Source of the DNA: Fennellomyces sp. T-0311
Lineage: Eukaryota > Mucoromycota > Mucoromycetes > Mucorales > Lichtheimiaceae
DNA: 64,000 nt
Direction of reading: 5' to 3'
Assembly: GCA_025266875.1 (NCBI GenBank)
Contig: JALLLT010000007.1
Coordinates: 310,001 to 374,000, forward strand
Position 1 is the first letter of the stretch; each line of letters opens with the position of its first letter. The position numbers and the translations under genes are program-made. Positions 1-11,213 of this stretch are shown piece after piece. The notes beneath the pieces were generated by a model. It ran no database searches and was not told the DNA's origin. It saw only the letters and a list, made by a program, of their open reading frames with translations.

Positions 1-477
1 GCAATGTCTATTGGCTCAAACAAAAAAAAAGTCCCAGTGGAAGTGAGCTATGTCTTATTCTGGCAGCGGTACTTCTATCATCATCAAAGGATCGAGCACG
101 AGGATGAAAAGCGCCAGATTATCGCCAAGGGTAAGGGTTCTTTCGATTCTGTCCAATCACTCCTTAACTTTTTTTGTCTTCCAGGAGCCGAAGATGAAGA
201 TGAGTTCAAGTGGGACTCGGACGACGAAGATGACGAAGAGGTGACCAGCAAGAATCTATCATCGAAAGACAAAGAAGCACTCGGCAAGAACGAGTCATCT
301 AAAGGCAAAGATAAACCATCGAAGGACAAGGAGATAGTTCACAAGAGTGAACCAGTACCATCCAAGGATACTGCTGTGCCTAAGACTACTGACGAAACTC
401 CAAAGGCGGAGGTCGAGGATAAGTCTAAAAAGCAGGAGAAGCCCGCAGATGATGATAGCGATAGCGATTGGGAGTAA
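1..477 (+). CDS. BSD-domain protein, 3' end only
   Basis: This is the last part of a gene that begins left of the window. The first codons read KKKVPVEVSYVLFWQRYFYH, which matches the second half of a BSD domain: the conserved Phe-Trp pair followed by an aromatic-rich segment. The domain is known from TFIIH p62, synapse-associated proteins and BSDC1-type proteins. An in-frame intron of 54 nt at 131..184 (gtaagg..ccag) is likely, because removing it joins IIAKG to AEDEDEFKWDSDDED, the acidic stretch that usually follows BSD. The tail is Lys/Ser/Glu-rich, low in complexity, and ends with DDDSDSDWE. The true start is outside the window and the ATG at 4 is probably internal. The exact subfamily cannot be told from this fragment. 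Confidence 0.75.
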   Translation, partial: AMSIGSNKKKVPVEVSYVLFWQRYFYHHQRIEHEDEKRQIIAKGKGSFDSVQSLLNFFCLPGAEDEDEFKWDSDDEDDEEVTSKNLSSKDKEALGKNESSKGKDKPSKDKEIVHKSEPVPSKDTAVPKTTDETPKAEVEDKSKKQEKPADDDSDSDWE

Positions 478-1771
478 AATATACGTAATCGCTACTTTCG
501 ATCCACGATACCAGTAATTTTTTTAAAGAAAAACACAATATTGAAGTATTTATCGACTAAGCATATAATGCACATATTTCTTCCATCTTCGCATCTAATC
601 GTATCGTACGATATTGACTATCTTTCACAAGCACGTACGCATGTGTAGGTGCTATGTCCTAGCGGAGGGAAAAAATATGACATGTGGTACAACCTTGCAC
701 CATACTTAGAAGGGGTAAGGCAATTAGCACAGGTCAGCACATGCATGTTGGAATTGATACTACTCGTGAAGTTAATCGTGAGATAACTACTGCTACTTGC
801 TACATGACTTCTTAGAAGAGCTACTGTGTATATAACAATGATTGCTCAGCGCGCAAAAAAAAGTCAGCAACGCTAGATATATTTCGGTAGGTAATAACTT
901 CGATGTTATCTGCTTTTGAATTAGTGTTTAGCTCTTGAAAGTTTTGCTTATAGAAAGTTCAACTGCGAATGCGTAGGTAGATAACGGTTGATTTGTAGCA
1001 CGAGCCAAACTTACGGATGCAGATTACGTAGTTTGCCCTGGGAACTGCTACCTACTCGTGAAGGTACTTTCACGCGAGGAGAAGCAGGGGCGGAGAGTTT
1101 GTCAATGACCAACCGTCCTCCTTGAAACCTTGGCAACGAGAGGGATAGATATCCTCGGGAAGTGATATTCAATAGGGCTGGCAAGAGGCCGCAGGGACGA
1201 AGTGAACTGTTGCTCCTTGACGCGGGATTGCTTTTTCACGTCAGTTTGAGTTTTGAGAAGCAATGCAATGGTCCTTGTACTTTCAGTCAGCGCTGTTTAT
1301 GTAATAACCTTTTGCTTAATAGTGGTCGTGGGTTACGGGGTCGCGTCCAGATAAAGACATTACCCCGCTGTGTGACCAGGCTTCGCTTACAGAAATCAAC
1401 AAACTCTTTAGGTAAAATGCCAGGGCTAGCACCATGACAACCGCTTTTTGTTTTGAACTTTTACCTGGCAGCACAATGATGGTAATCCACGGTCAGTCTT
1501 ATCTATCGGAATAACATACGAAGCGTTTCCTTGGGACGGTTGGATTCGCGGAAGTAAGTTTACACGTCTTATGCGATTTTCGTTTGCAAGTGACTGGCGA
1601 CGAAACAGGACGATGAGTGGCTGCAGTCGACCAACAAGATTTCGCTGATCTTGTTCCCCGCATGTGAATTTGTCATAAGCAACTCAGTCCTTTTGTCTCC
1701 AATCCATCATCCATCTCTTTCTTCTTCTTCTTTACTTTTTTTTTCCCTCTTCTCCCCACTCTTCTAAAAAC
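478..1771. other. Intergenic region, no convincing gene
   Basis: About 1.3 kb between the BSD gene and ETF-QO. An open frame on the plus strand at 1162..1437 has no recognisable domain and no start or splice context. The last 100 bases before the ETF-QO start are pyrimidine-rich (runs of T and C around 1690..1760), as in a fungal promoter and leader. Confidence 0.5.
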
Positions 1772-3876
1772 ATGTCCATGCTTGCACGTGGAATGCATTT
1801 GCGTGCTGCCGCCAGACGCTGCGCGTCCAATGCCACCCTTCGACTTGCACGTAACCAACCTACTCTTGTGAAAGGAACACCACGCCTGGCTTCGGTTCGC
1901 TACTTGTCTGCAACCAGCGCGCGCTCTATTTGGATTCCCAATCGCGAGAAGCTCAGCGAGGAAGATCCGCGTCAAATGGAGCAATTCGTTGACGAAACTG
2001 ACGTTGTGATTGTTGGTGGTGGACCTTCCGGTTTGGCTGCTGCCATTCGTCTCAAGCAGCTTGCCAATGAGAAAGATCAAGAGTTGCGCGTCATGGTGAT
2101 TGAGAAGGCCGGTCAAGTGGGTGATCATATTCTCAGCGGTGCCGTTATCGAGCCGCGTGCTTTGAACGAATTGATCCCGGACTGGAAGGAGCGTGGTGCA
2201 CCTCTCAACACGCCCGTCGTCAAGGATAAGATGCAGTTCTTGACATCCACTATGGCTATTCCACTCCCTCATCCTCCTCAGATGAACAACAAGGGCAACT
2301 ACATTGTTTCATTGAACAACTTTATCAAGTGGCTCGGTGAACAAGCCGAGGAGCTCGGCGTCGAGATCTATCCCGGCTTCGGTGCCAGTGAAGTGCGTTA
2401 CAACGAGGACGGCAGTGTTGCTGGTGTCAACTTGAATGACGTTGGCTTGGACAAGAACTTTGAGCCCAAAGTAAGTTTGTTGTTTTTCTCACGGTACGAC
2501 GCGATGACTTATTTTATATTATAGGATACTTATGAGCGTGGCATGGGTATCAATGCCAAGGTGACCCTCTTTGCTGAAGGTTGCCATGGCTCCCTCACCA
2601 AGACTGTGGTGAACAAGTTCGATCTGCGCAAGGACAGTGGCCCTCAGAAATACGGTATTGGTTTGAAGGAAGTGTGGGAGGTCGACCCGGCAAAGCATCA
2701 GCCTGGTACGGTCATCCACAGCATCGGCTGGCCCGTCGATATCCACACCTATGGTGGCAGTTTCCTTTACCACTTTGAGCCGGAACGCAACTTGGTTGCC
2801 GTCGGCTATGTTGTCGGCCTCGACTACAGCAACCCGTACTTGAGTCCCTATAAGGAATTCCAGGTAAAGTGTGGGGCGTGGGAAAACTTACCAAAAACAT
2901 GTGCTCACACTATTTCTAATGAATAGCGCTTCAAGCACCACCCATCCGTCAAGTCCGTCTTGGAAGGTGGCAAGTGCATCTCTTACGGTGCTCGTGCATT
3001 GAACGAGGGTGGCTACCAATCCATTCCCAAGCTCGTCTTCCCTGGTGGTGCCTTGATCGGCTGCACAGCTGGTTTCCTGAACGTACCCAAGATCAAGGGC
3101 ACTCACACCGCCATGAAGTCTGGTATGCTTGCCGCTGAGGCAGCATATGAAAAGCTGTTCAACGAACAAGGTGAGCCTGTCGAGCTCGAGAGCCCTGTTG
3201 AGTTGAACAACTATGAGGAAAACATCAAGAACTCGTGGGTCTACGATGAGTTGTATGCTGTACGCAACTGCCAACCCTCGTTCCACGGTCCATTGGGTCT
3301 GTTCGGTGGTGTCGCGTACTCTGGTTTCTCAACATTGATTTCCAAGGGCAAGGAACCATGGACATTCAAGCACAAGAAGGCCGATTGGGAGGCATTGGTG
3401 CCTGCAAAGTAAGTTATGGATGTTTTAAAAGAAAAGTGATGTGTTAACAAGGTATACTGTAGGGATGCTAAGCCTATCGACTACCCTAAGCCTGATGGTG
3501 TCATTTCCTTCGACCTGTTGACCAACGTTGCCAGAACTGGCACCAACCACGCCGAGAACCAGCCTGTCCATTTGCGTCTCCGCAACAAGGACGTTCCTGT
3601 TGAACGCAACTTGGGCGTCTTTGATGGCCCCGAGAACCGCTTCTGCCCTGCTGGTGTGTACGAATACGTGGATGATGAAGCCAACCCCGGAGAGAAGCGC
3701 CTCCAAATCAACTCGCAGAACTGCATTCACTGCAAGACATGCGATATCAAGGATCCTTCGCAGAACATTGACTGGACCGTTCCCGAAGGTGGCGGTGGTC
3801 CTCAGGTAAATGGGTGAATATGGCCAATGATGACCTTTGCTTACTAACTTTCTACTTGTAGTACGTCTGGACCTAG
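1772..3876 (+). CDS. ETFDH: Electron transfer flavoprotein-ubiquinone oxidoreductase, mitochondrial
   Basis: The enzyme passes electrons from reduced ETF, fed by fatty-acid and amino-acid dehydrogenases, to ubiquinone in the inner mitochondrial membrane. Five exons are inferred: 1772..2470, 2525..2863, 2927..3408, 3463..3805 and 3862..3876. The four introns (54, 63, 54 and 56 nt) have GT..AG ends, and splicing gives 625 residues, close to the 617 of human ETFDH. Residues 1-50 are Arg/Ala/Ser-rich with few acids, as in a mitochondrial targeting peptide. The FAD-binding GxGxxG appears as [14 protein letters not shown] near residue 71. The C-terminus holds the 4Fe-4S cysteines: one in [10 protein letters not shown] and three in CIHCKTC. 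The protein ends GPQYVWT, typical of the family. No sign of decay. Confidence 0.95.
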
Positions 3877-4251
3877 ATATAAAAAAAATTCCCTACACAC
3901 ATGATACATATTATGTACTTACATTTGCCGTTGTTTTTCCCGTTTGCATCATCACTATTAAAGATATATACACTTTCGTACAAAAAGTAAAGTCCTGATG
4001 TTGGCGTCCCATTCTCGCAAATGCAGCGATGTTGGTACAGTTTATCTGTCATGAATTATCGTCCAGCGCTGACAAGGCAGTTGTGCCCGTTCAATGGATA
4101 GAGGGTTAGGTCGCTTTGGTCTTCAAGATGGTTATCATGCGTAGCCTGCTCGCTTGACTTGTTACATACCACCAAATGGTAGTGTTGTTCCACCGCATCA
4201 CTCACTTTACTCCATTCAGAGTTTGCTGTTACACCAACACTTCTATTTTTC
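3877..4251. other. Intergenic region
   Basis: Downstream of the ETF-QO stop. It contains an A-rich 3' UTR-like stretch (3878..3990) and nothing else I recognise. Confidence 0.4.
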
Positions 4252-4402
4252 CATGACCTCAAAACGCGTCTCAGACAACCATGACGACGTCCCGTCGAAA
4301 AAGCTGAAAGCGAAAGAACAATCATGGGAGCTAACTAAAGAAAAAACCGAATATTCCAGCGATTGCGAAATTGTCAATGACCCGATCCAAATTGACTCGT
4401 AG
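4252..4402 (+). CDS. Short hypothetical ORF next to a transposase relic
   Basis: A 49-residue frame starting MTSKRVSDNHDD and continuing with the Lys-rich PSKKLKAKEQ. It is hydrophilic and could be the start of a nuclear protein. It stops within a few bases of the point (about 4405) where the opposite-strand transposase relic loses similarity to its sister copy at 34.7-36.1 kb. It may therefore be the first exon of a gene cut by that element, or chance. No family recognised. Confidence 0.2.
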
Positions 4403-4404
4403 GT

Positions 4405-5257
4405 CGTATGTATTTCCCTATCAGCATATTGAGCCATTTCGTATTCGATAAGCTGTTGCTTTATAGGAGGGCGACCACTACTTGGTAAAGTTGGGGTGTC
4501 GATTTGTTGCTGTTGGTACCAATCCTTAAACTCGTTGGCCGTCCAGTATGACTTAGGCACTGAGTTCTTGATGTGCATGTGGTACTTTGCACCATCCATA
4601 TGGATATGGCAGGCATCGGAATATTCCTCACTTAAATGCTTACAAAGGGCCTCAAAGACTAACTCAAAGAGACCTGCAGTAAAGTTACCATGGTAATCAT
4701 GTAAGCCTGGCGTAATATCAGCTTTTTTTTACACATTCCAGCAGGGACTTCCATTCTTCAGCATCTTGGAAAGGCCTTCCCTTTCGTGGCTGATCAGATT
4801 GACGTGGTCCACGGGTTACTAGCCAAATGATGATTCCATTCCCCCAACCTTAATGGTTTCAGCGCAGAGACGGTTTCCTTGACGGTACACAATGAACACA
4901 ACAGATATCACAATGTACTGCTTCCTTTCTTCTTCGGTCACAGTTCCACAATGTGGAAGCCAAGTCAGGTGACTGGAGTAGCCGATATGACAGTATGACT
5001 CGTCGGAAAAAAACTACAGGTGTTTTTGGGTAGTATGTCATACCAGTGGTGAGGTTCTCCAGTCGCTTGGTGACATATTCATGACGATATTTAACAACAT
5101 CTGATGCATCATGAAGCGAGTTTTTTCTTGTGCCGATACCGAAATAGAGGTTCATTTGGTGCATATAGTTTCTTAGAGTCCGTGGTTTGACCATATGCCT
5201 GTGTTTCTTGAATAACTCGGTTGCGATAACCTCAGAAGTCAAATTGTTCCCTTTTTC
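4405..5257 (-). pseudogene. Decayed DDE (IS630/Tc1-superfamily type) transposase, copy A
   Basis: Read on the minus strand, pieces in different frames line up with one transposase. The 5' piece (5242..4859) has a helix-turn-helix-like part ending in HEYVTKRLENL. Near 5000 a frame reads PVVFFDESYCHIGYS, resembling the first catalytic Asp-Glu-Ser of this family. The 3' piece has HMDGAKYHMHIKNSVP, the second catalytic Asp motif. The same family is seen at 34726..36120, where HMDGAKYHFRKDDPIP and a Pro-Ile-Glu motif are found. Here several frameshifts and stops are present, and the last catalytic region is missing beyond about 4405. An LTR-like repeat abuts the 5' side. Dead element; family assignment is fairly safe, exact limits are not. 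Confidence 0.7.
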
Positions 5258-5689
5258 TGTTGTTCTCTATGTTAAATAAAGTGAGGAGCAAGTAGAAAAG
5301 ACAAATGTGTCAATGAGACTCAAAAAGGTAACTGATTTATTTCATATGTTTTGCTCTCTCTATTTATACTAAATGCTTATCCACGGTGAAACTTCCTTAA
5401 GCCGGTACTTCCATGAGTGATGTGTAATGTTAACCTTATTATCATTGAGCAGTTACGGATCGTGATGATCGTAGGATGAATGCTGGCAGAGCATGTCCAT
5501 GAAGAGACACGTTGACAGGAAGGTGGTGTATATGAGTGACCTGATTGGCTGAGTATTTGGTAAGCATAAAGCTCAATGCTCCGATGTTGGAAATGGCAAG
5601 CAGCGGTAAGGATGGAAAGCTCTTATTCGCTGACGGACAGCATAGATGACAAAGAAGCTTGTTAGGGTGTACTTATGTTGGATACAACA
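5258..5689 (-). repeat. LTR-like dispersed repeat, copy 1
   Basis: About 430 bp with a diverged second copy at 63256..63675 in the same orientation. On the minus strand it begins TGTTGTATCCAACA and ends GAACAACA, the 5'-TG..CA-3' form of an LTR. It carries a TATA-like AGTATAAATAGAG and, after it, a GAAATAAATC polyadenylation-like signal. No matching target-site duplication is visible at the edges and no reverse transcriptase frame is adjacent, so it is best read as a solo or broken LTR. Confidence 0.6.
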
Positions 5690-5763
5690 TATCGAAGACA
5701 CCGCAGTTACCATCCAATTTAGTAAGTTTGAATATGTGATCAGTATCATTAGTCTGTTTTACA

Positions 5764-6230
5764 ATGGATCTTTTATTAACTGGTACCCAACAGGTCACTG
5801 CCTTTAACTTCTTAAAAATCCTTCAAAAAGCGGATGACGATAACGATTCGTATACAGAAATTCTCCGCGCTACTGACAGTTTTCGTGGTAAGAATGGTAT
5901 GACTCGGTTGAATTGGAAGATGGATATTACGGCAAGCTTCTACTGTTTTTCAAAGGTCAATATCAAGGACAAGACCACGACTTATGCCTTGTACAACGCT
6001 TCGCCCCATGTATAAATGTAAGCCATCTGACTGGCATGGAGGTTCTTACTCCGTGCCATAACGAAGATATTATACGCACAGTACATATTGTTCCGGATTT
6101 CTCTACAATATACAATCCAAAAAATGGCTACTACGAGCACTACTTGGTCAATCATGATATCAACCGAGATAGTTGGAGTGAAAACAAAGGAGCTCTACAA
6201 CATTTACAAGGTCACCTTGTTACATGGTAA
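5764..6230 (+). pseudogene. Unrecognised gene relic, possibly from a mobile element
   Basis: Two overlapping frames (5764..6015 and 5913..6230) form one broken protein. The second has YYGKLLLFFKGQYQGQ, then a C-terminal part with DIIRTVHIVPDFS and YYEHYLVNHDINRDSW. The Tyr-Tyr-Gly plus Phe-Phe pattern followed by a hydrophobic, Asp-rich end is reminiscent of the C-terminal part of large fungal transposases that carry a protease-like tail, but I cannot assign it. The frame change near 5900 and the lack of an N-terminal region mark it as a fragment. Confidence 0.3.
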
Positions 6231-6657
6231 GATGTGACAAAAGAAAAAGAAGATACAAGTGAAGGAAAGTTACGAAGTTCCATACGGTACACCATTACGT
6301 GGTTAGCAGAATAGACAAATATATTACTTGGGTAAAAGGGGATAAAAAGATTTATGCGCCATGTGTAAGTTATGTCATCAGATAAACTCAAAGTTAATAT
6401 ATGAATAGAGCATATATTGTATCTATTCTGATCTAATCGTTGAAATAGACATACAACTTCTACATTTATGTATGCTCAAATTGCATGCAGCTCAATCAAT
6501 CTAGAAGGTAGTTGTATTGTTCCGCACATATGGTACTTACTGAAAGATATATTGTATACTTCCTATATTAGACTACACAAGACAACCAAGATCTTTCTAG
6601 GTATACAGGGTCCTTTCTTTGCCTATTCGTACCTATCCAGACCTATTTACTCTTTCC

Positions 6658-7631
6658 TCAATCATATAGTCTATCTAATTTAATAGATACGTCAGAGATG
6701 CCCATTCCTCTTGCCGAGAATTCCGTTGCGATCCATAATTTTGTCGACTTGTCTACGCTATCTCTTTCGTAGTCCAGGATATCTCGAGCGCGCAATCCAT
6801 ATTCTGCCAATTGCCTCGCAGCGTCAGATGCACTGACTGATGTATTCACAAATAACACACCGTTCTGAACACCTTCAATATCATTCAACGCAGCGACGCT
6901 TTCGATCAATGCCGTTTTACTATCGCCTTCATGTTCCGCAGCCCCACCGTGGCAAAACGATACAACCCTACGCACCGCTCCTCCTAAACGAGTAAACAAT
7001 AATGTCGGGTACGTTCATTCACAGCTTCCACGTTTCGTGTGATGTCAATAAACGTTGGATTCTTCACCCATCCTTGCATCCTCATCCAGTGTTGAAGAGG
7101 CCGATTCAAGGTAGCTGATGTTACTATTATCTGCGGTTTCGAAATACGTTGGAGCACATGGCCAACAAGAGGTTGCGTTGGTTTCGGGTTGGATGCGCGC
7201 TTCTGTTTCTTTTTGAGAGGAGCGTAACGTGCAGGAAGTCGCAACGCTTGATCAACTTCTTCGAGAACAATGCAGTCAAGATGATCGAACGGTAACGTAT
7301 CAATGGATTCGATCAAAGGTGCTGGTGCGCTGACCAATGTGTGCGCTGGTATGCTGGTATTGGCCTGAATGTATCCTCCGGATAAAAGACGCATCCAGTG
7401 ACCGATTTGGGTGGCAAGTTCAAAGTTGGGCACGACACACAGCCTTTGTAAACTGTTTTGATCGTTAGCCTTCGCTAGTTTGGATGCCAAGGCAACTGCA
7501 ATGCCAAACGACTTTCCAGTGCCTTTTCTATCGCGTAGCAACAGATCATGATCCGATTGAATGACAGGAATAAATTGAGACTGAGCAACAGTACGCTGTT
7601 CAACGCCAAAACGGTGTCGCAAATTGTCCAT
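6658..7631 (-). pseudogene. Truncated DEAD-box RNA helicase (Mrh4/DDX28-like)
   Basis: The first frame (7631..6984) has a Q-motif-like RFGVEQRTVAQSQFIPVI, a Walker A loop RKGTGKS (usually AxxGxGKT), EEVD in place of DEAD, and the VTSATL motif III. The second frame (6999..6658) has the start of the second RecA domain, NGVLFVNTS, and motif V as WIATEFSARGMGISDVS, then stops. Motif VI (HRxGRxxR) is absent. A stop and a shift at about 6984..7000 separate the halves. The divergent motif I and II and the missing arginine finger suggest a dead copy of a mitochondrial-type helicase. An upstream exon might exist but I see no convincing one. Confidence 0.65.
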
Positions 7632-8475
7632 GCTACTGGAGCAACGTCAAGGTCCTGTCGCAGTGAAGAAATCAATCTTTGGCGATGTCACGAAAAATTG
7701 AAAAGCGAACCTTCACCGAAACATCTGGAAGAGAGTTACTTTTGGTAACATCGGAAGGGACAAAAAGTGGCCAGGCGGGCTTACGAGAACAGAATTATCC
7801 CTTTGTATCAGCTCATATAAGATAGCAATTGGTCTGGCAGTGTACCCTCACCAGTTTCAACATGACTATGTCTTGCCGGAAATATAGACAGTGATAATCT
7901 GATATACATGGTGATGGGGCTATTGAATTGACGGAGAGCGTCACCATACACTATTCTGGAATTGTGATAAGCAATGGACAATGGCAATTGGCACTTTATA
8001 AAGATGTCCGTAGTCAACGTCGTATTCACAAATATTACGATTGATACAAGAGCAGGAATGTATAGTATTGGTTTGGGGAAACGTAACGAGCGTTTGAGAA
8101 GTACAGCCAGCATGAATTTCTGGGGAATATAAGGTGCTTGACGAGAACGGGATAAAAACAAGCTATCATGAGCAATGCAGCATATGCTTTAAAATCGCAC
8201 CACAATGGTGTACAATCATAATAGCATGCTTCTGGATCTATTTATTTCTGTCGTGTCTCTTAAAAAAACATTGGTCTGCAACGATATAAACGAATAACAT
8301 GAAAAAACCAGACCACCATATTTCTCACATCACCATAGCATCTATCCACCTTTGTACGGCTAAAATTCATTCCTCTCCCCTAGGACTTACCAATTAAAGA
8401 GCCAATGGTAAATTCATATTTTAAATGTACGGGTATTCATATGATAAAGACACTGATGAGATACATGTATGGAAT
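7632..8475. other. Intergenic region
   Basis: An open frame on the minus strand at 7808..8161 lacks any recognisable feature. The rest is AT-rich with no supported gene. Confidence 0.4.
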
Positions 8476-9539
8476 TCAAGCGCTCGTCTTCGACTTCTTT
8501 TCTTTAGAGCGCACAACAGGTGGTAGCTCCACGGTATCGCTCCTCGCCATTGCACTCCGTACATCCGGTTCCTCATCGTCAGTTCGCATCGTACTTTCCA
8601 CAACATCAATGGTCTTAGCGACAACCTTCTATGAACATATGAGGCAAAACTATTAAATGCTTCTAAGCATACAATGTAAATATACCTTGCACTTTAACGT
8701 CAGCTTTTAAATAGGCAATAATCCAGATTGGATTAATGATGGGGCTGTCGCGATTCGGTACGATGGGGTTCTGCTTAAACGGCACACCGAACCAGAGGGA
8801 GAGTCTATTATCATAACGTTCATATGCAAATCTATTTGAAGATTAGCAAGGATAAGAAAACTCTTCCGCAGATTCGCTTACGGAATTGGGCAAAACCAAT
8901 CGCTTTCAACTTTCTGACTGCAGACGTCCGGTTATTGCACTTGGCTGATACTTGTAGAAGCATACTCTTCAAAAGCTTTGGGCAGTGCAGCTGTGTTTCA
9001 ACGAGTTCTTTTTGGCTGATGCCGTTGCTACCATCATCCTTACCGCATTCCGCCGTACCAAATTCGACGCCGTTCTTGAACAGGAGCAAGTCATGCCGAA
9101 ATGATGGCTGTTGTGCATTGATCGGCGCCATGCCAGTCAAGGTTTTATCCCGATTGGCATCAGCGGCAGCAGCAGTACTCGTGTGATCGCTATATACATA
9201 TAATATAGGTAATAAACAATGGTCAATGACATAAGATAGTAACAGGTTTGGCTCGATATCAAAATTGTAATTACCGCCGGGTTTGCATACGCAAACTATA
9301 AAAGCATTCGTCAAGACGTGACCACACGTGGGACACAAGGTCCGCTTCCGATCCCACTGTTGAGACCCACGACAGAACGTCCCACCGGTACATGCGGAAA
9401 AAATCCAGAAGCACACTCTGTAGCCATTCTTCGTCACATTGTTCATACGGATCGAAATTGCCACACTCCCAAACTTTCGCCGTAAGGCATCTCAAATCCC
9501 ATTCCTCCATCGCAACATCAGTGCGGGACGCGCCTTGTA

Positions 9540-10855
9540 CAGTTGGGTTCCAAAAGTTTTGCCGTCGGAAGCTCCGGCAAGCGCAAAATTCATGAGCACA
9601 GTACTTCAGCACATATAAAAGACACCATTTAAATAAAAGTGCTCATAAATAAGACACGGTGAAAACCACTATGGGTTATTCTGTGTTTGATAATAAAAAA
9701 GAAGAAGTTACACTTACATCAATATCTGGTGCTACGACCACCAGCTTTTCGGACAAGATTGACTCGGTTGGGTACAGAATCGACGAGCTTGTTAACGTTT
9801 TCGATGGGGAATTCATCCCAGGCCTCTTGAATAGCAACTTTGAGTGTTCCTATGTCTTTAGATGTGTTTACCATCTTTGCTTCAACGGCCAATTTCATCT
9901 GCTGCCACATATGCTCGATCGGATTTAAGTCAGGGCTTTGCGCCGGTCAATCCATCTTGACAATTCGGTTTTGCTCGCGCCAAAGCTTAGGTGCTCTTGC
10001 TCTATGGACTGGAGCACTGTCCTCCATCAAGAGTGGGTCTTCAAGACTGTTCCAAAAGTTGTAAAGTGCGCCTGCATAAACTTGGTCAATAAAGTCAACA
10101 GCACTACGCCTATTCTTTTCCATGAACACCAGTTCTGACTTATGGTTATAGGTGATGGCACCCCATATCATCACAGTTGAACGGTCACTTTTGAACGTGG
10201 GAGCGATACAGTCTTGATAATCAGCTTCATGTGCTGCCCTTCACACACGAACAACTCGGCAATTTTTACCCGATTCAAAGCTACTTTCGTCCGTCCAAAC
10301 AACCTTTCTCCAATCTTCCAAAGTCCAGTCCTTGTGAGCTGCAGTAAACTTTCGGCGCGCTATGATATGGCGCGGCTTAAGAAAAGGTTTTCGTTTGGCA
10401 ATTCTGCTATGAATGCCGTTTGCGTGCAATACTCGTCGAACTGTTGACTTTGACACTGGTGTTGGGCAACTGTTGGTAATGTCACTTAATGTTTGACGTC
10501 GTTCTGACTTGGCATTACGAAGCACTTGTCGCTCATCTCGCTTGGTTAAAACCTTGGGGCGTCCAGACGCGATAGCTCTGTGTTGGCTGCCGGTTTTCGT
10601 GTACTTTTCAATCCATCTTCGGACTGTGCGAATTGGAACGCCGGTTTGTTTCACGATTTCTGTGGTATCTACTTGGGCATTATGGAGCGCGATTGCTGCA
10701 ATGCGTTTGTCTTCAGAGTATACCATTGTGTGCTCATTTAAAAAAAGGTGAGTGATTAGGGAAAAAGGGGAAGAACCAGAGCTTTTTTTCGAGCAATCAA
10801 AGTTATATTGGGGTGCTGAGTTTATTTCGACGACAAAACTTTTGGTACCCTACTG
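9540..10855 (-). mobile_element. Tc1/mariner DNA transposon, 1316 bp, inserted in an exon
   Basis: The element is bounded by inverted repeats that begin CAGTTGGGTTCCAAAAGTTT on the left and, in reverse complement, CAGTAGGGTACCAAAAGTTT on the right. About 28 bp match with a handful of differences. A TA dinucleotide flanks each end (9538..9539 and 10856..10857), the standard Tc1 target duplication. Length fits the usual 1.3 kb. It carries one transposase frame on the minus strand, now broken. Removing the element and one TA restores the flanking host reading frame. Confidence 0.92.
9719..10726 (-). pseudogene. Tc1-type transposase (DD34E), broken
   Basis: The N-terminal frame (10726..10241) has two helix-turn-helix units, including TGVPIRTVRRWIEKYTKTG and a GRPKVLTKRDERQ hook, then the first catalytic Asp in VVWTDESSF. 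A frame change near 10175..10245 leads to MMIWGAITYNHKSELVFM and the second Asp in LMEDSAPVHRA. The final part has SPDLNPIEHMW, with 34 residues between the second Asp and this Glu, so the triad is DD34E. The Trp codon before PAQSPDLNP has become TGA (about 9947). One nonsense codon and one frameshift: recent but inactive. Confidence 0.88.
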
Positions 10856-11164
10856 TACTGCTGCAACCGTACGTTCGTTATACTTGTCAATTGCCTCTGC
10901 GACTGTTTTCGAGCAAAGGTTGAACATTGCTTTCAGACTATCGGACAGATACGGAAGTCCAGGGAAACCATGGGAGCGAATAATTTCCATTTGTTCATGA
11001 GTAAATGTGCCTTCGGGTTTCAACAAGCAAGGGTCATCCACGTCCAGAATGAAAGAATGTACCGCACTATCATGACAGTTATGGAATATCCATAACCATG
11101 GGATAATGTAATCAAACACTTACTGTTCGTATTCGCAATTAGAACCACGAGCACGTCACCTGTC

Positions 11165-11213
11165 TCGCTACGCTCGACTGAATGAGCCCCTTCGCTGCGC
11201 TTCGGGTCATTCA
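11165..11213. repeat. GC-rich palindromic cluster
   Basis: An isolated GC-rich patch inside the decayed host gene. TGAATGA (11179..11185) and TCATTCA (11207..11213) form the outer arms, with an imperfect CCCCTTCG/CGCTTCGGG inner stem. Just upstream TCGCTACGCTCGA (11165..11177) is itself nearly palindromic. The composition differs sharply from the AT-rich surroundings and resembles the mobile GC clusters of fungal mitochondrial genomes. It coincides with the point where the host frame fails. Confidence 0.55.

Noticed and set aside
1162..1437. 91-residue open frame upstream of ETF-QO
   Set aside because: No domain, biased composition or splice context; likely chance.
5253..5694. Target-site duplication around LTR copy 1
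   Set aside because: Flanking pentamers (TTTTC and TATCG) do not match.
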